Assembly (NCBI RefSeq): GCF_011075055.1
Contig: NC_058140.1
Span: 8,304,988 to 8,368,987 of the forward strand
Direction of reading: 5' to 3'
DNA: 64,000 nt
Source of the DNA: Mangifera indica
Taxonomy: Eukaryota; Streptophyta; Magnoliopsida; Sapindales; Anacardiaceae
Shown: piece by piece, positions 1 through 12,744 of the stretch
Layout of the letters: every line of letters begins with the position of its first letter
Position numbering within the stretch: position 1 is the first letter of the stretch
The notes under the pieces: model-generated
What the model was told of the DNA's origin: nothing
Database searches by the model: none
The model's input: the letters and a program-made list of their open reading frames with translations, nothing else
Made by a program: the position numbers and the translations under genes

Positions 1-157
1 GTATGCAGAGGTTACTTGAAATTAGACCTAAATCAGAAAGACACAACCAAATTAATATAATTTTGCATGCTAATGCAAAGGCTACTAGACTCTTCCATCA
101 ATGCTTTAAAGTTATGAAATTGAACTGGCTTGCCAAAAGAAACACTAATTACCATTA

Positions 158-639
158 GGGGGGTTTGGTTTAAGAGACAAAAATATTAGTCTAGTAATTT
201 TTTTTATTATCTATATTAGTTTATTTGGTTCGTAAGTAATAAAGTATTTTGATAATATTCTATTACCAATGATGATGTGATAGATAATATATGATATAAT
301 CTTATTATTAACTCGTTTTTAGGTATTAAAAGATTACAAAAGTAATATCTATTTTGTTATATTTTTATATTTATTATTTTTAAGATAAAAATACATATAT
401 TTCAATGAATATAACAAATAATATGATAAATATTTTAGAATAATTATATCTAAAGACATTTAAGTAAAATAACATCCTAGTAATATTTTATTACACCCAA
501 TCAAATACATTAATAATTTAAACCTACCAATTTTTATAAAATATAATAATACTTTATACTTAGTAATCTTCCAAATAATCTAATGATGTGGTAATCTTTT
601 ACTTTTAGTTTAAAAAAATTATACAAACCAAACGCACCC
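158..639. mobile_element. Harbinger-like MITE (482 bp)
   Basis: The two ends are inverted repeats: the left end reads GGGGGGTTTGGTTT and the reverse complement of the right end reads GGGTGCGTTTGGTTT. Both flanks carry TTA (155-157 and 640-642), the 3-bp target duplication typical of PIF/Harbinger elements. The interior is AT-rich with no ORF, as expected of a non-autonomous MITE. The same interior text recurs in each unit of the tandem array near 23.6, 25.4 and 27.3 kb. The superfamily call is inferred from TSD and ends only. Confidence 0.65.
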
Positions 640-785
640 TTAATGTTTTCTTAGTTAACCACATTTGTCATGCTGGCAATATTTCATAAGCTATAGAAAT
701 TCAGAATTAGCTCCATATTCCAAAATATGATTTACATTAAATTGATATTCTACAAGAGAACACTAATTAATTTCCACTTACCATT

Positions 786-1443
786 TGTAACACCTTCCAT
801 CGGTTTGCGAAGAACCCCTTACAACCCTTCTTTTATTTCTTTGAACCATTGTTATTCAAAGTAGAAAATTAAAAAAAAAACTATATACATGAGAAGATAT
901 ATTGAATTAACTAAGAACTAGGATATGTTATACTTAAATTGTCAAAATCATAAAAATTAAAAAAATTAATTAAGGAACACCTACATTGACGGCTTTGTGC
1001 AACTCAGGAATGCCTAGCTTCTACGGAGAGACTTTCTTTTAGTCTCTGATATCCCCTGCACTCCAATTATAATTAATATTTGCTTATTATAATTAATATA
1101 TGTGTGTAAATATATATGTTTGTGCTCTCCCAATTGATTAGCAAACCTTTAGCCATCTTATGGAGTCATCTTGATCTTTATTTTTATTGGCATGGAGGAT
1201 TAATGAATTTGTATGAAATAGTTTTAACCCCTTTCATGAGGGACTTAGGAGTACCATGGTTCTTTTGCAATCACTTGAAATACCCTGAGTGAGTGTAAAG
1301 GGCATTTCGGCCATTTTCTCATTAATCGGTACTACATTTTATTTCTCAAATTTTGGTTAATTATGTGCATGTGCCCGTATTAAGAGATTTTGCATGCCCG
1401 AGTGTAAAGTCGGAGGAAATTGTGTATGCCCGTGCATTTATAC

Positions 1444-1498
<55 letters not shown>

Positions 1499-3249
1499 AT
1501 TACTTGGGAATTAAAGTGCACTTACGCTTATATATATCTTTACATACATATATGTAAATATATGTTTTATTATTTCAGAATTTAAAAATCACGCTCCTAT
1601 AAACCCTGCATGAGATGATCATAACTTCCAAAACTTACACCAAATAGCCATGAGTGGGGGGGTTGCCATTTAGAGAATGTATCTTAGTGTGTATCTATAT
1701 ATGTATAGACACTAAGTATTTCTTTGATTGACCCAACATCCATTCACAAAGAAAAGGAGAGGGCAGAGTCTTATGTGCGCCATCTGGGGAAGGAAATCGC
1801 CGAGGAAAACTTTGCCATGCGAAGAATGTCATAGTCGCCAGAGGAGAGGTAGGCCATCCACCTTTATTTTCTACTCTCAGAAAGTTTTAGTTAAAATTTA
1901 GTATGTTGTGAATGTGTAGTTCATAGGCTTGATGATTATGCATATAATGGTGATCAATGTGTTTATGTTTATGAAATATTAGAATTAGAGGGGTTATGGA
2001 TTTGTATATGGGTAAATTAATATATGATTGGTGATAATGATCTATGACATCTTCGTATGCCTAGGAGTCGAGATACCAGTGGTTGCGTCTTGTTTGGGTC
2101 ATCATCAGCACCACTGAAAGCTGGGTTGCAGCATATAAACACTAAACGTGCAGTACACATGTCTAGCGAGTGTCCTGCTGCTAGAGGAGCAACGTGCACG
2201 CTGACGTGCGACGTGCATGAGCTCTAGTTGGTGTGCCTTTGTGCATCTAAGAGAGGCGAGATTTTGTGGATGAATTTTATTAACGAACAGTTGCACGCTA
2301 AATATACATCTTTGGGTTGATAAACTATGCGTGCATCCATATTTGTTATGGTGCACTTGCTTCATTTAAAATATATTCCAGCAACCCATAATTGCACCCA
2401 TGCCAAGCATGTCATGTGTGTGTCAAATCCTAGGAAGGTAATTTTTGCAATATTCATAAACATGGGAATGGAGTTGGTGCCGGTAAGGGTTTGTAAAGGA
2501 CCGGGCTAAGAAACATAGGCATAATTATAAGCATAGGCAATTACAAGTCATACTAGTGGTTAGTTGATGAGATGCCTTAGTCTTGATAACACATGAGTTG
2601 ATTGATGAGATATCTCAACTTCTAATTGGAAGGTGGAATTAAATTGATTGGCAATAACGATGAAAGTGGCATTTTAGATGAGCGTCCGTTCGGACCATTT
2701 CCATTAGGAAGGAAAATCAACACCTTAGATAGGTGCTCAAATTTGATTAATATGGACATAAGAAGTACCTAAGACGAATGCCCTATCCAATACAAAGGTG
2801 TATGAGACACCTAAGATAGGTGTCCAACCAGTTGTATTAGCGACGTGTGTGACGATGAGACTTTGTCAAGAATATTCATAAGGAATATCATATTTACTAT
2901 AAATGCCTACTAAGTATTACAACTCACATGTTTATTTTTGGGTGTTTCAGGTAAGAGAAACAATGAGATAGGTGGAGAGGCAAGTAGATTAGCACACTAA
3001 GCTATGCATTCAGTTGTAGTTATTTTCTTTTAGTAAATTATTGTGAAAGTCAATGTTTATGGGGTTCATGCACATTGGATTAATAATATTATTCGTAACT
3101 ACTGAATTTCCTTTTTTGGACACCTTTTTGGGTACAAGTGTTTATTTTCAAGAAAGGCATAATATTTGTTCTTCATGAACATTAAATTGTTTCTTTTATT
3201 TATTTTTTATTTTACTACTAGGGTTGTGCTTCCAAAGCGGGATGTTATA
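786..3249 (+). repeat. Probable 5' LTR of decayed Ty3/gypsy element
   Basis: The stretch begins with TGTAACACC, a common start for Del/Tekay-type plant LTRs, and ends with TGTTATA (probably a decayed TGTTACA) directly before a tRNA-Met-type primer-binding site. Between lie LTR-like AT-rich text, a (TA)n tract and no coding sequence. The matching 3' LTR is not in evidence, so the 5' boundary is uncertain; it could start nearer 1250. Confidence 0.4.
1445..1496. repeat. (TA)n microsatellite
   Basis: About 50 bp of alternating TA. It generates a meaningless Tyr-Ile-rich reading frame on the plus strand. Confidence 0.95.
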
Positions 3250-3252
3250 TTT

Positions 3253-3264
3253 TGGTATCAGAGC
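3253..3264 (+). other. Primer-binding site (tRNA-Met type)
   Basis: TGGTATCAGAGC is the sequence complementary to the 3' end of plant initiator tRNA-Met used as primer by many gypsy and copia elements. It sits a few bases after the presumed LTR end and about 140 bp before gag-like coding text. Confidence 0.75.
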
Positions 3265-3365
3265 ATTGGTGAAAATAGTTTTTTCATACAATGTGCATAA
3301 ATTAGTAACCAATTGTTGATCGCTCCTACGCCTTAACCACTGTAAGTGATTTACTACTGTGATTA

Positions 3366-4780
3366 TTGGTGTACCTCATTTTAAGTTCTATGTGGTTTTG
3401 TAGTATGAGGAGGTCCAATCAATCAAATGCTCCTATCGCAAAAGAGAGTCATTCTGAGGCATTGGTATCAAAACTAGAGTTGACACTCACACCAACATCG
3501 ATCTTGATCTTGACACTAAGGATGGTTGAGCTGACTAAGATTAGGAACATTATTCAAGAGATGCTAAGAGAGCACCATGAGCTATCGACTAGTGTAAGGC
3601 ATTTAGTTAAGGCACCAACAGTTTTGGTTGAACTACCACCTATTCAATAGTCTGCTCAGCCCCCAATCTAGTAGATGACTGATGTGAGGGGTTAAATGCA
3701 CTGATATATAAACTAGCAGGCAGACATCAACCATCAAAGTTTAAGGGTACCAAGAATCTAACTATGGCTATTAAGTGGTTAAAGGTCTTGAAGGAGGTCA
3801 TGGTCATCTTTACTATGCCAAACTAAGAAAAAGTCAAGTGTGTTGCTTATTTACTAAAAGGCATGCCAAGACTTGGTGGATACTCATGTCGACTACTTGC
3901 CTTATGGAAGGCATATCATGGGCCAATTTTAAGTGGATGTTCGATAAGGAGTACAGGTTAACAGATGCTATAAGGTCCTCGACCTAGGAGTTCTTAAACC
4001 TAAAATAGGGCAACATAAACATCCAAGAGTATCCACCTGATTCAGTGTTATTGTCATATATGCCTCAAGATTGATCAATATAGTTTATGGTAGGATGAGG
4101 ATATCTGTCCAAGGACTTTGGGTTGACCTTGTTAAGGAGGCAATAATAAGGGACTATGCCCCTATTACTTATTCTGAGGCTCTAAATAAGGCCACGAGAG
4201 CAAAGATTATGTTAAATCGTGTGGACAAAGAAGAAGACTCATGGATGACAGACAGAGAGACCAATCGAGGTGTAGTTCCAACAAATGTTACCAGTTAGGG
4301 TAACAGAACTCCAAAAATTATATGGCCCTAACAGAACTCCAAAAATTAAAGAAGCAATTGTGAAGGCTACTTGATAGTGGGTTTATTCAGTCGAGTCATT
4401 TGTCATGGGGTGCACTGATCCTCTTTGTAAAAAGAAGGATTGATCAATGCGTATGTGTATCAATTACAAAAAGCTAAATCGAGTGACAGTAAAAAATAAA
4501 TACCCATTACCAAGAATCGATGATTTGTTTGATTAGTTAAGAAAAGCTATAGTGTTTTCAAAAATAGACCTAAGATTTGGATATCATCAGGTACATATTA
4601 CAAAAAGGGATATTCTGAAAATTTTATTTAGAAGCAGATATGAGCACTATGAGTTTATAGAGATGTCATTTGGGTTGACTAATTCTCTAATAGGCTTCAT
4701 GGATCTTTAGAAGCAGATACGAGCATTATGAGTTTATAGTGATGTCATTCTAAAAAATTTATTTAGAAGTAGACTAATTC
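3366..4780 (+). pseudogene. Ty3/gypsy gag-pol relic
   Basis: A gag-like N-terminal frame (3366-3650) is followed by a retrotransposon gag domain spread over several frames (3700-4300; 'HQPSKFKG' and 'SKKGMPR'-like text are recognisable). The sequence then jumps directly to reverse transcriptase text at about 4375-4680, with the blocks for '[16 protein letters not shown]', '[10 protein letters not shown]', '[12 protein letters not shown]' and the start of the SFGLTN block. Protease, the catalytic YxDD, RNase H and integrase are missing. There are many stops and frameshifts. A segment of about 45 bp around 4631-4680 is repeated at 4709-4750. This is a dead element fragment. Confidence 0.75.
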
Positions 4781-4799
4781 TCTAGCAAGTTTAAAACAA

Positions 4800-6640
4800 A
4801 TTAAGCCATTTGTTTGACTCTCAAGCTAGATTGAGCCAAACTCTTTCTAGCTCAAGTATAGTCAGGTTTACAAAATGAGCTTACTCTCTTGGCTTAAGCT
4901 CGACTTGAGTTTGATCAAAACAAATTCAAGCTAAGCAAGACTATGCTAAGATAGCTTTTGAGATTGAACCAACTTGGTTAAAATTCAACCCCAATTATTG
5001 TTTGTTAGTCAACTAATGAAAACTTTTTAAAGGTCACTTAATCTTGAGTAAAAGAAACAATTCAACATTAAAAATTGAAAGAAAATAATGCAATAACATG
5101 TGATTATTTATATGAAAAACCTCTTTAATTTGAAGAGAGTAAAAAAGAAAAAAAAGATCAACTTAAATCCAAGTTATAATGTTGTACTTAAATATATGAA
5201 TATTTGAATGTTTATTATTTAAGCATAAAAGTTAAAATTGTAGACTTGAAGATGTTCAATTTAACATGATTTTCAATTTTGATACATTTTAATAGCCCTC
5301 AATGATATTTTTGTTGTGAATTGTATAAAAACTTGTAATATGATCTTAATTCTTATTTTGAATATAACTTAGACCTTTTGTCAAAATCTCATAGGTATTT
5401 TTCATATGAAAAGATGTATCCAAAATCTTAATTTTTATTTTGAATATAACTTGGGTAATTTTAAGGGATAATGAAATAGTCAACTATGAGACACAATTGC
5501 AAACAACTTACACAAATTAGATAGTTATGATCTAGATACATGTATAACATTCAATGAAAGAAGAAAGAAAATACATGAAGACATTTAAAAAAAGATGCAC
5601 AAATTATTGACTAATTTATGGATTTTATATATAAATTTTATGATGAAATTGGTGTTTGTGAAACAATTCAATAAAAGGATAGGAGTGCAACACTTTTTCA
5701 CTTTGAAAATAGGTTTTAGCAAGTAAGATTAGATGTTTGAAAGTGAAGAGTTAATTAAGAATTTTAAGGAACACGAATTCTAGGCTATTTCTCGCACCAT
5801 GTTTGGTCTCTAATGCATTTATTTATTTTTAATGCATCATACACTGAGTTTCTAACACCCTAACATGTTGAATAGTAAGGTTTTCACAATAAATCAGTTT
5901 ATATAATATTGACACATCAATTCAACATACATAAACGGCCACATTCTTCTTTATGTAATTTTCTATGCATGATTGTACATATATTCAATTAAAACACAAT
6001 CTAGAAACACTAGCCTCATATTCTCCAACCCTAAAAACAAGTCATCATATTCAAAATACTACATCAAACACAAGAAATTCAATATTTAAACTATTTTTTC
6101 TCCTTCTTGCTAAAATACATAAATGTGATCAAACTCATTATATCAATTTCTTAAGTAGATTGCATTAAACATTCTCAAGAGTAAAACAAATGTCTTATAC
6201 AAATAGAATAGTCATTTTACTTGTTAGTTTCTTCCTTTTTAGTAGATTTGATACAGTTAATCTTCTTTCTCTCTTTCCTCCTATGCTTATGTCAAAAATC
6301 TCCCTTTGTTGGCTAGAAAAAGACCCATCGTCAGTCTCTCTCTCACTTTGGGTAAGGACAACACATAAAAGAGTTAAAACCATTGATTGTCAAATTGAAA
6401 ATATCCCTAATTTGTCAATAACATCTGTTTTAAACTACATTTCTATAACATCATGCACAGGTGTGCATAGCCATTTTAAAATTTCCAACATGACACATTA
6501 TCTATTCTAGTTAACATGGCATGCGATATGTAGGCATACACCTTATCATACATCCAGTCAAATCTACAATACTCATTCCATTTTCATTCAATAAAAAGAC
6601 TAAAATACCCTTAAGGAATACTCACGGGGTGTTACACATC
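4800..6640. other. Non-coding, AT-rich spacer
   Basis: I see no recognisable protein-coding or RNA gene. The short frames at 5965-6168 and 6190-6510 have no family resemblance and low-complexity composition. The minus strand at about 6645 starts TGTAACACCCCG, which resembles the start of a Del-type gypsy LTR, so part of this span may be an old LTR on the minus strand. Confidence 0.4.
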
Positions 6641-6649
6641 TTCAAATGC

Positions 6650-7280
6650 GCATATGTCACAAATTTGGTTCTAACCTTTAAATAACTTAACTAGAGTTTT
6701 AGAAACAATCTTGGTTGGAACTCAATTAAATATATACACTATTGTTTTAAGAGTTTAATCCATAATGATTTAGAAAGTTTTAAGTTCCTAAGCATACTTT
6801 GTACCATGCCTAATAAAGTTTGGTTTCTTCTTTTTGTGATACTATTTTGGTCTAGAGAGCCAGACATGGTTTATTAGGTAATTATCTCATGCTCTTTAAG
6901 AAACCCTAAAAATAGACCAAGTGTTTGTCTATCCTAATTGTATCAACCCTAATTTTCTCCACCTTTATCTAATCTTATAATCTTAATTTTCTTTTCATAT
7001 TATTTCTATATTTCTTCCTTGAAAACCTTAAGCACGTTTAATGTTTCATTTTTGTTATGAAGCATGTAGAGAAACATGTGTCATAAATAATTATCAATAA
7101 ATGAGATGAAATATCTCTAAATATAATTGTCCATATCTAGATAACAAATATTCATTTATATGAACTCTAATATGTCATAACTCCTTTTGACATCGTACTT
7201 TGACTTGTTTGTCTATTTTTCCTTTATATAATCCGTACAAGTATCAAAGTCAGTAAAAACTAAAGTATTGAGTATTTAAT
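6650..7280 (-). pseudogene. Ty1/copia integrase relic
   Basis: Translating the minus strand gives scattered copia integrase blocks in several frames. They include text resembling 'FKEEI..YEKKIKIIRLDKGGEN' (the RSDRGGEY block), then 'LKEHEIIT', 'SITKRRNQTLLGMVQSML' (matching the GVAERRNRTLLDMVRSMM block) and 'LSKSLWIKLLKT.VYILNRVPTKIVSK'. The catalytic-core order is as in copia integrases. Numerous stops and frameshifts show it is dead. No open frame of useful length remains, which is why it is easy to miss. Confidence 0.7.
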
Positions 7281-7740
7281 TATTTACTAACCTTTTAATT
7301 CTCTCTATGAAGATATATCCCAATTTCCAATGTCACACCATAGAGAAATTTTCATCTATTACACATTTTTAATGCCAATATTATTTTTAAATGCATTAGA
7401 TTAAATGAAACATCAAATAATGTACCATTTCCAAAGATTGTAAATTTATAAAACAAACTAAATGTTGTTACAAAAATTTAAAGGAAAATCCTAAAGGTGG
7501 AACTCTCAAAATTGAAATCAAGTTTCTAGAGAAACTTGGAATATAAAATTTTAGTCCTAAATATAGAACAAAACCAATATCTAAAACTACTATGCATGAT
7601 CCAATCGCTTTCACACATGAATGCATCTTGTTTCATAAACGGAAGCATTTTTCACTAGACATTGATTTCCATTGATTTGAAAAACCCTATAAGGTATTTA
7701 AAACATAAATTGTAGAACTAGAATGAATCTACCATATGAT

Positions 7741-8161
7741 TGTAACACCCTTTTTCCAAAAGTATTGCCTTCCAAAAGAAGATGTCACTTATTAGACCAT
7801 TTAAGTATGTATTTACTTAAAACACTCATGGATGAATCACATAAAAACTTGAATAACACTTTACTCATAAATTATGTAAATTATAAAAATACCCTTTTTT
7901 AACAAAAACTATCGAAAGCGTCCAAAAAATGTCTATAACATAAAAACATTAGTATCTTCATCATAGTGTATGTGGCCAAATGCATTAAAATAAAAGTCTA
8001 TAACATAAACTAATAAGATAAGTAAAAAGACAGAATTGCCTCCTTAACTTTAAGCTTCCTAAACGTTAGTCATCTCATAGCCATCATGATTACTTCTATC
8101 TATAAACATGAAAGTAGAGGAGTAAGTGATAAAACACTTAGTAAGTAGGAGACTTCACTAT
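7741..8161 (+). repeat. Possible truncated gypsy LTR
   Basis: The stretch starts TGTAACACCCTTTTTCC and has the composition of a Del-type LTR, including a 'cacttagtaagtagg' block seen in such LTRs. It appears interrupted where the next LTR begins near 8162. No partner LTR was found, so this is tentative. Confidence 0.3.
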
Positions 8162-9154
8162 TGTGATGTATCTCCAGCCACTTCAACATTTTTAGCCCCC
8201 AAGTACTTAGCCATGCACCACTCAACCTAAGTTAATGAAGGGAATGAGGGAAAAGCTCTATGCAAGTCCAAAAAACCTTTGCCATCTCCAATTTGGCCCA
8301 ACTTTACTTTTGGGTGCACTCTCATTACTTGCATCCAAGGCCTTAATGAAATGAAAGCTTAAATGAGTCCAAAAAGCCAACTACAAGCCCACTTTGGAGG
8401 CCAAGTAGATGAGGCAGTCACTCATCACTTAAATTGGAGCCCAAGATGTCATGAAGCTCATTTAGTTGAATTGCAACTAAAAAGGAAGCAAGTAACTTTA
8501 GTTGGTAGACATAGTTCCACTTTTTAGGGAAAAATTGTTCCCTTTTGTTATTTTCTTCATTAATATGGTATGACTTTAGTTTATTTGATTGGCTAAGCTT
8601 AAATGAAGGGCATAGCTTACTTGTCTAATTAATGCTCATTTTGCCGCCACTTCCTCTTGTATATAAGAGTGGCTTTTTCACTTGTAAACTTTAGACTCCT
8701 TTGATAGTGAAGTTTTCAAGCAAAGCTTTGTAGCTTTTCTTTATTTCTTTGTTTCTTTATCCAATTCATCTTGGAGGAAGAATTGGTGGTGGAAGATCCT
8801 AAGGTTGGTGGAACTTTCCTTTATGCCTTGGTTAATTTTTGAAATCTAAAGTGTTAAGGTGTGAATGTGTGTTGTATGCCTCGGATATTGTTCACAGTGT
8901 ATGATTTTACAATTTCCAATTTTTGCCAGCAAACTTTGAGACATATTTTGAATGTCTTGTTGATTGAGTTATGATTGCTATTATATACCATTAGAAAGCT
9001 CTTTGAATGTCTTTTCCATTGATATATAATTTGTATGATTTGAAAGTCATTTGATTGGTTAAAATTGAAAGACAAATTACTGTTGTGCCATATGAACAGT
9101 AATTTCCAGAATTGAGTTTGTGTGTTGTTGTATTGTCTTGATGAAAATGCACCA
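8162..9154 (+). repeat. 5' LTR of Ty3/gypsy element B
   Basis: This non-coding stretch of about 1 kb ends in CA just before a primer-binding site. It contains a TATA-like promoter block (TATATAAGAG at about 8660) followed by text typical of an LTR R/U5 region. The left boundary is placed at a TG near 8162 but is not proven because no 3' LTR is present. Confidence 0.5.
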
Positions 9155-9156
9155 TT

Positions 9157-9168
9157 TGGTATCAGAGC
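9157..9168 (+). other. Primer-binding site (tRNA-Met type)
   Basis: TGGTATCAGAGC, the standard initiator-tRNA-Met primer site, lies three bases after the LTR end and about 210 bp upstream of gag. Confidence 0.8.
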
Positions 9169-9378
9169 CTATGGTGTTTGTGTGATTTATTGACTGATTT
9201 CTACCTCCTAGAGCTACTGTTTACCATCAGAATTTACTGTTCACTATAAAGTTACTATTTATATAACCTTAATTTGCCTAAAACACAAACCTTCCTTAAC
9301 CCAAACACTTACCAATACTCCCCCTAACCCTTAAACACTTATAACCATTAGTCTTTACCTACTAGCCATTACCAAAAA

Positions 9379-10430
9379 TGTCTTATAAAAGAACTTCATC
9401 CTCATCCTCCTTACATCTTTATCCTTGGGAAATTTCCCACATGACACTAAAAGAAGAGGTCAAAGGAGAACTTAAGGACATTAGAGACCAAATGAATCAA
9501 ATAATGCAAATGATTAGAGACTTGACCCTCACTCAAAGTCGGACACCCTTATCATAACCCCAAACTTCAACACCAAGCCAAATACCCCCTCCTCCACCTC
9601 ACCCAACCCAACTACATCAACCAAAAAGACATATTAGACCTTCCTTTCCTCCTCTTAGACATCATAGGGAGGAATTGATGCTTCATGATTATTCAAGTGA
9701 GGAAGAGCAAGAGAGGCCACCTAGGAGAGAAAAGGATGATGATAGAGGTTTAAGGATTGAAATTCTGGAATTCGAAGGGAGCATGAGTTTGGATGATTTT
9801 GTTGATTGGTTACATGGTATAAAGAGAGTTTTTGAATATAAGGGTTATTTGGATAAGAAGAAATGTAAGTTTGCCATCTTGAAATTCAAGGATTATGCAT
9901 CCTTGTGGTAGGAAAATCTTAAGAAGCAAAGGGAAAGGGATGGTAAAAAGAGAGTGAGATCTTTAGAGAAACTAAAGAAGCTTATGAAGAGAAGATTCCT
10001 CCTAGACAACCATAAACAAGATCTTTACCTCAAGCTACACACCCTTAAGCAAGGAAGTGATGAAGTAGAACATTACATAAGGGAGTTTAAGAAGCTATTA
10101 ATGAAGAGTGAGCTATCAGAAGTGAAAGAGCAAACCATTGCAAGATTCATTGGTGGTTTAAACCAAGACATTGCTCATATGGTAGAGTTGCAACCATATT
10201 GCACTTTTGAAGATGTTTGTAAGTTGGTTATTAAGGTAGGAAGCAAAAGAAGGCCATGAAGTCTATAGTTGCCAAGACATTTACCAAGGAGACTTTATTC
10301 TCCAAAAATCCTCCTTTCAACAAGGGAACTACCTTTCAAAAGGGTTCCCCATCTAACTATAAGGCTACTGAAACCACTTCCAAGGAGAAAGGGAAAGAGA
10401 AGGTGGTAAAAGAGCTTTGTCATTGATAGA
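9379..10430 (+). pseudogene. Ty3/gypsy element B gag
   Basis: The reading starts at the ATG at 9379 and is broken by an in-frame stop near 9555 and another after 'YASLW' at about 9909. The retrotransposon gag domain is clear: 'DDFVDWLHGIKRVFEYKGY', 'KKCKFAILKFKDYASLW', then 'LKKLMKRRFLLDNHKQDLYLKLHTLKQG' and 'VEHYIREFKKLL' with 'RFIGGLNQDIAHMVELQPY'. No zinc-knuckle CCHC is visible. The Lys-rich C-terminus runs into protease in another frame. It would encode capsid/nucleocapsid; here it is inactive. Confidence 0.85.
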
Positions 10431-10860
10431 GATTCAAGCTATTGAAGAATCTCTTCAAGAAGATGAAGAAAATAAAGATTATGGCTATGAAGATGGAGCT
10501 GCCGAAGAAGAAGAAGAGGAGGTCATGCAAAGGGCTGATGAAGGAGAGATGTTAGTGATTAGAAGAGCGTTGCATTCCAAGTCCTTTTCACATAAGGAAC
10601 AAAGGCTCCAAATTTTCCAATCAAGATGCACTATTGGAGGCAAGGTGTGTTCTTTAATTATAAATAGTGGAAATTGTGCAAATATGGCTTCATCTACATT
10701 AGTAGAGAAACTTGGATTGTCTGTCATACCTCATCCTCAACCATATAAGCTCCAATGGTTGAGCAATGAGACCAGCCTTCACGTAGCCAAACAAGTACTT
10801 GTTTCCTTCTCCATTGGCAAACAATACTAAGATGAGAATGTGTGTGATGTAGTTCTTATG
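10417..10860 (+). pseudogene. Ty3/gypsy element B aspartic protease
   Basis: An acidic linker is followed by a retropepsin-like domain: the core 'KVCSLIINSGNCANMASSTLVEKLGL' region spans 10642-10725, with a later 'LQWLSNE' block. The catalytic D-[ST]-G motif is changed to N-S-G, so the protease would be inactive even if translated. The frame stops at 10830. Confidence 0.75.
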
Positions 10861-11240
10861 GATGCATGCCATTTGTTGCTAAGGAGACCTTGGTAATTTG
10901 ATAGAGAAGTAACTCATAATGGTAAAAAGAACACTTATTCCTTCAAATTCAAGGGGAAGACCATTACTTTGCTACCTCTTAGTCCCCAATAAGCTAATAA
11001 GGCTATCAAAGGGAAAAAAGCTAGAAGGGAGAGTATGTATATGAATGGGCAACAAGTAGAAAAGGCTCTTTTGAGTTTGCAACTTGTCTTTGCATTATTT
11101 ATACTTGAAGGGGAAATCAAACATGAGAAGAAAAAAGCTCATCCCGTAGTTCAACCTCTCTTGGCCAAATTTGAAGATGTGATCCTACTAGAGTTCCATC
11201 CAGCCTGCCTCCTATAAGAGGCATTAAACATCAAATTGAC

Positions 11241-11975
11241 TTGGTTCCAGGTGCACCATTGCCTAATAAGCCAGCCTATAGATGCAATCCCATGGAGACT
11301 AAAGAGTTACAAAGGCAAGTGGAAGAATTGATTGAAAAAGGCTTTGTAAGGCCTAGCATGAGTCTATGTTTCGTTCCGACCCTACTTGTTCCCAAGAAAG
11401 ATGGCTCATATAAGATGTGTATGGATAGTAGAGCCATTAACAATATAACCATCAAGTATAGGTATCCTATCCTTAAACTTGATGATATGCTTGATGAGTT
11501 ACATGGTGCTTGTGTCTTCTCCAAAATTGATCTAAGGAGTGGCTACCATCAAATAAGGATGAAAGAAGGAGATGAATGGAAGATAGCTTTCAAGACTAAG
11601 AAAGGCTTATATGAGTAGTTGGTTATACCCTTTGGCCTTTCAAATGCTCCAAGCACCTTCATGAGACTTATGAATAAGGTACTCAAACCTTTCATTAGCT
11701 CTTTTGTTGTTGTGTATTTTGATGACATATAAATGTATAGCAAAACTTGTGATGATTATGTCTTGCACTTGAGGAGTGTTTTTGATGTATTGAGAAAGAA
11801 TAAGTTGTATGCAAAGGAAGAGAAGTGTGAATTCTTTGTAGACCAAGTTATGTTCCTTGGATATGTAGTTTCCAAATATGGCATCCAAGTAGATCAATCC
11901 AAGGTAGAAGCCATTAAAACTTGGCCCCAACCGAAGACTCTTACTGAAGTAAGGAGCTTCCATCACTGAATGCAT
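11241..11975 (+). pseudogene. Ty3/gypsy element B reverse transcriptase
   Basis: RT blocks are in order: the '[30 protein letters not shown]' finger region, '[19 protein letters not shown]', '[35 protein letters not shown]', a stop after 'KKGLYE', then in the next frame the '[19 protein letters not shown]' block and 'VVVYFDDI'. A stop codon falls right after the catalytic YFDD. The connecting region 'KCEFFVDQVMFLGYVVS' and 'WPQPKTLTEVRSF' follows to 11969. Confidence 0.9.
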
Positions 11976-11993
11976 GAAGAAGAATGGGTTTGA

Positions 11994-12440
11994 ATGTCCA
12001 TGACAGCCTCCAAAGCATTTGAGGAGATTAAAAAAAGGTTATGTGAAGCCCTCATCTTAGCCTTACCTGACTTTGATAAAGTATTTGAAGTGGAGTGCGA
12101 TGTTGGTGGAGTTGGCATTGGGGCAGTCCTCACTCAAGCTAAAAGACCCATAGTTTATTTTAGTGAGAAGCTTAATGATACAAAGAGGAGATATTCTACC
12201 TATGATAAAGAATTTTATGCTATTGTTAGGGCCTTAGATCATTGGAGTCATTACTTAAGGCCTAAGCAATTTGTTCTCCATTCAGATCATTAAGAAGTTT
12301 CTTAGTAGCCAACAAAAGATAAGTGCAAGGTATGCTAAATGGGTAGAATTCCTTCAATCTTTTTCTTTTATTTTTTCCTATAAGTAAGGAGCTTCTAATG
12401 TAGTTGTTGATGCACTCTCAAGGAGACATTATCTATTATC
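11994..12440 (+). pseudogene. Ty3/gypsy element B RNase H
   Basis: RNase H domain: '[40 protein letters not shown]' with the first catalytic Asp context, '[38 protein letters not shown]' with the catalytic Glu, and 'FVLHSDH', where the frame breaks (12293). The tail 'SSQQKISARYAKWVEFLQSF' and 'NVVVDALSRR' continues in other frames to 12440. Confidence 0.88.
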
Positions 12441-12474
12441 CATACTTGATGCACGGGTCCTTAGGTTTCAACTC

Positions 12475-12744
12475 ATGAAAGATTATTATCATGAAGATGA
12501 AGAGCTTGAAGAGATCTTGAAGAAGTGTTCAATGGGTGCCTATGAAGACTACACTGTCCAAGATGGTTTCCTCTTCAAAGGAACCAAATTATGCATACCT
12601 AAGGGTTCTTTTAAAGAGCTTCTCATTAGGGAGACACATGGTGGTGGGTTGGCAGGTCATTTTGGCATAAATAAAACCTTGGAGATGCTTAATGAACATT
12701 TCTATTGGCCTAAGATGGTTGGTGACGTCCAAGCAATATGTGTT
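12475..12744 (+). pseudogene. Ty3/gypsy element B integrase N-terminus, truncated
   Basis: This is the integrase zinc-binding (HHCC) domain: His and His are present in 'HGGGLAGHFGINKTLEMLNEHFYWPKMVGDVQAIC', but the similarity ends just after the first Cys at about 12744. The second Cys and the whole DDE core are absent. Whatever lies downstream is unrelated, so element B lost its 3' half, including the 3' LTR. Confidence 0.85.

Noticed and set aside
1394..1585. 63-residue plus-strand ORF
   Set aside because: Mostly Tyr-Ile repeats from a (TA)n microsatellite; no coding character.
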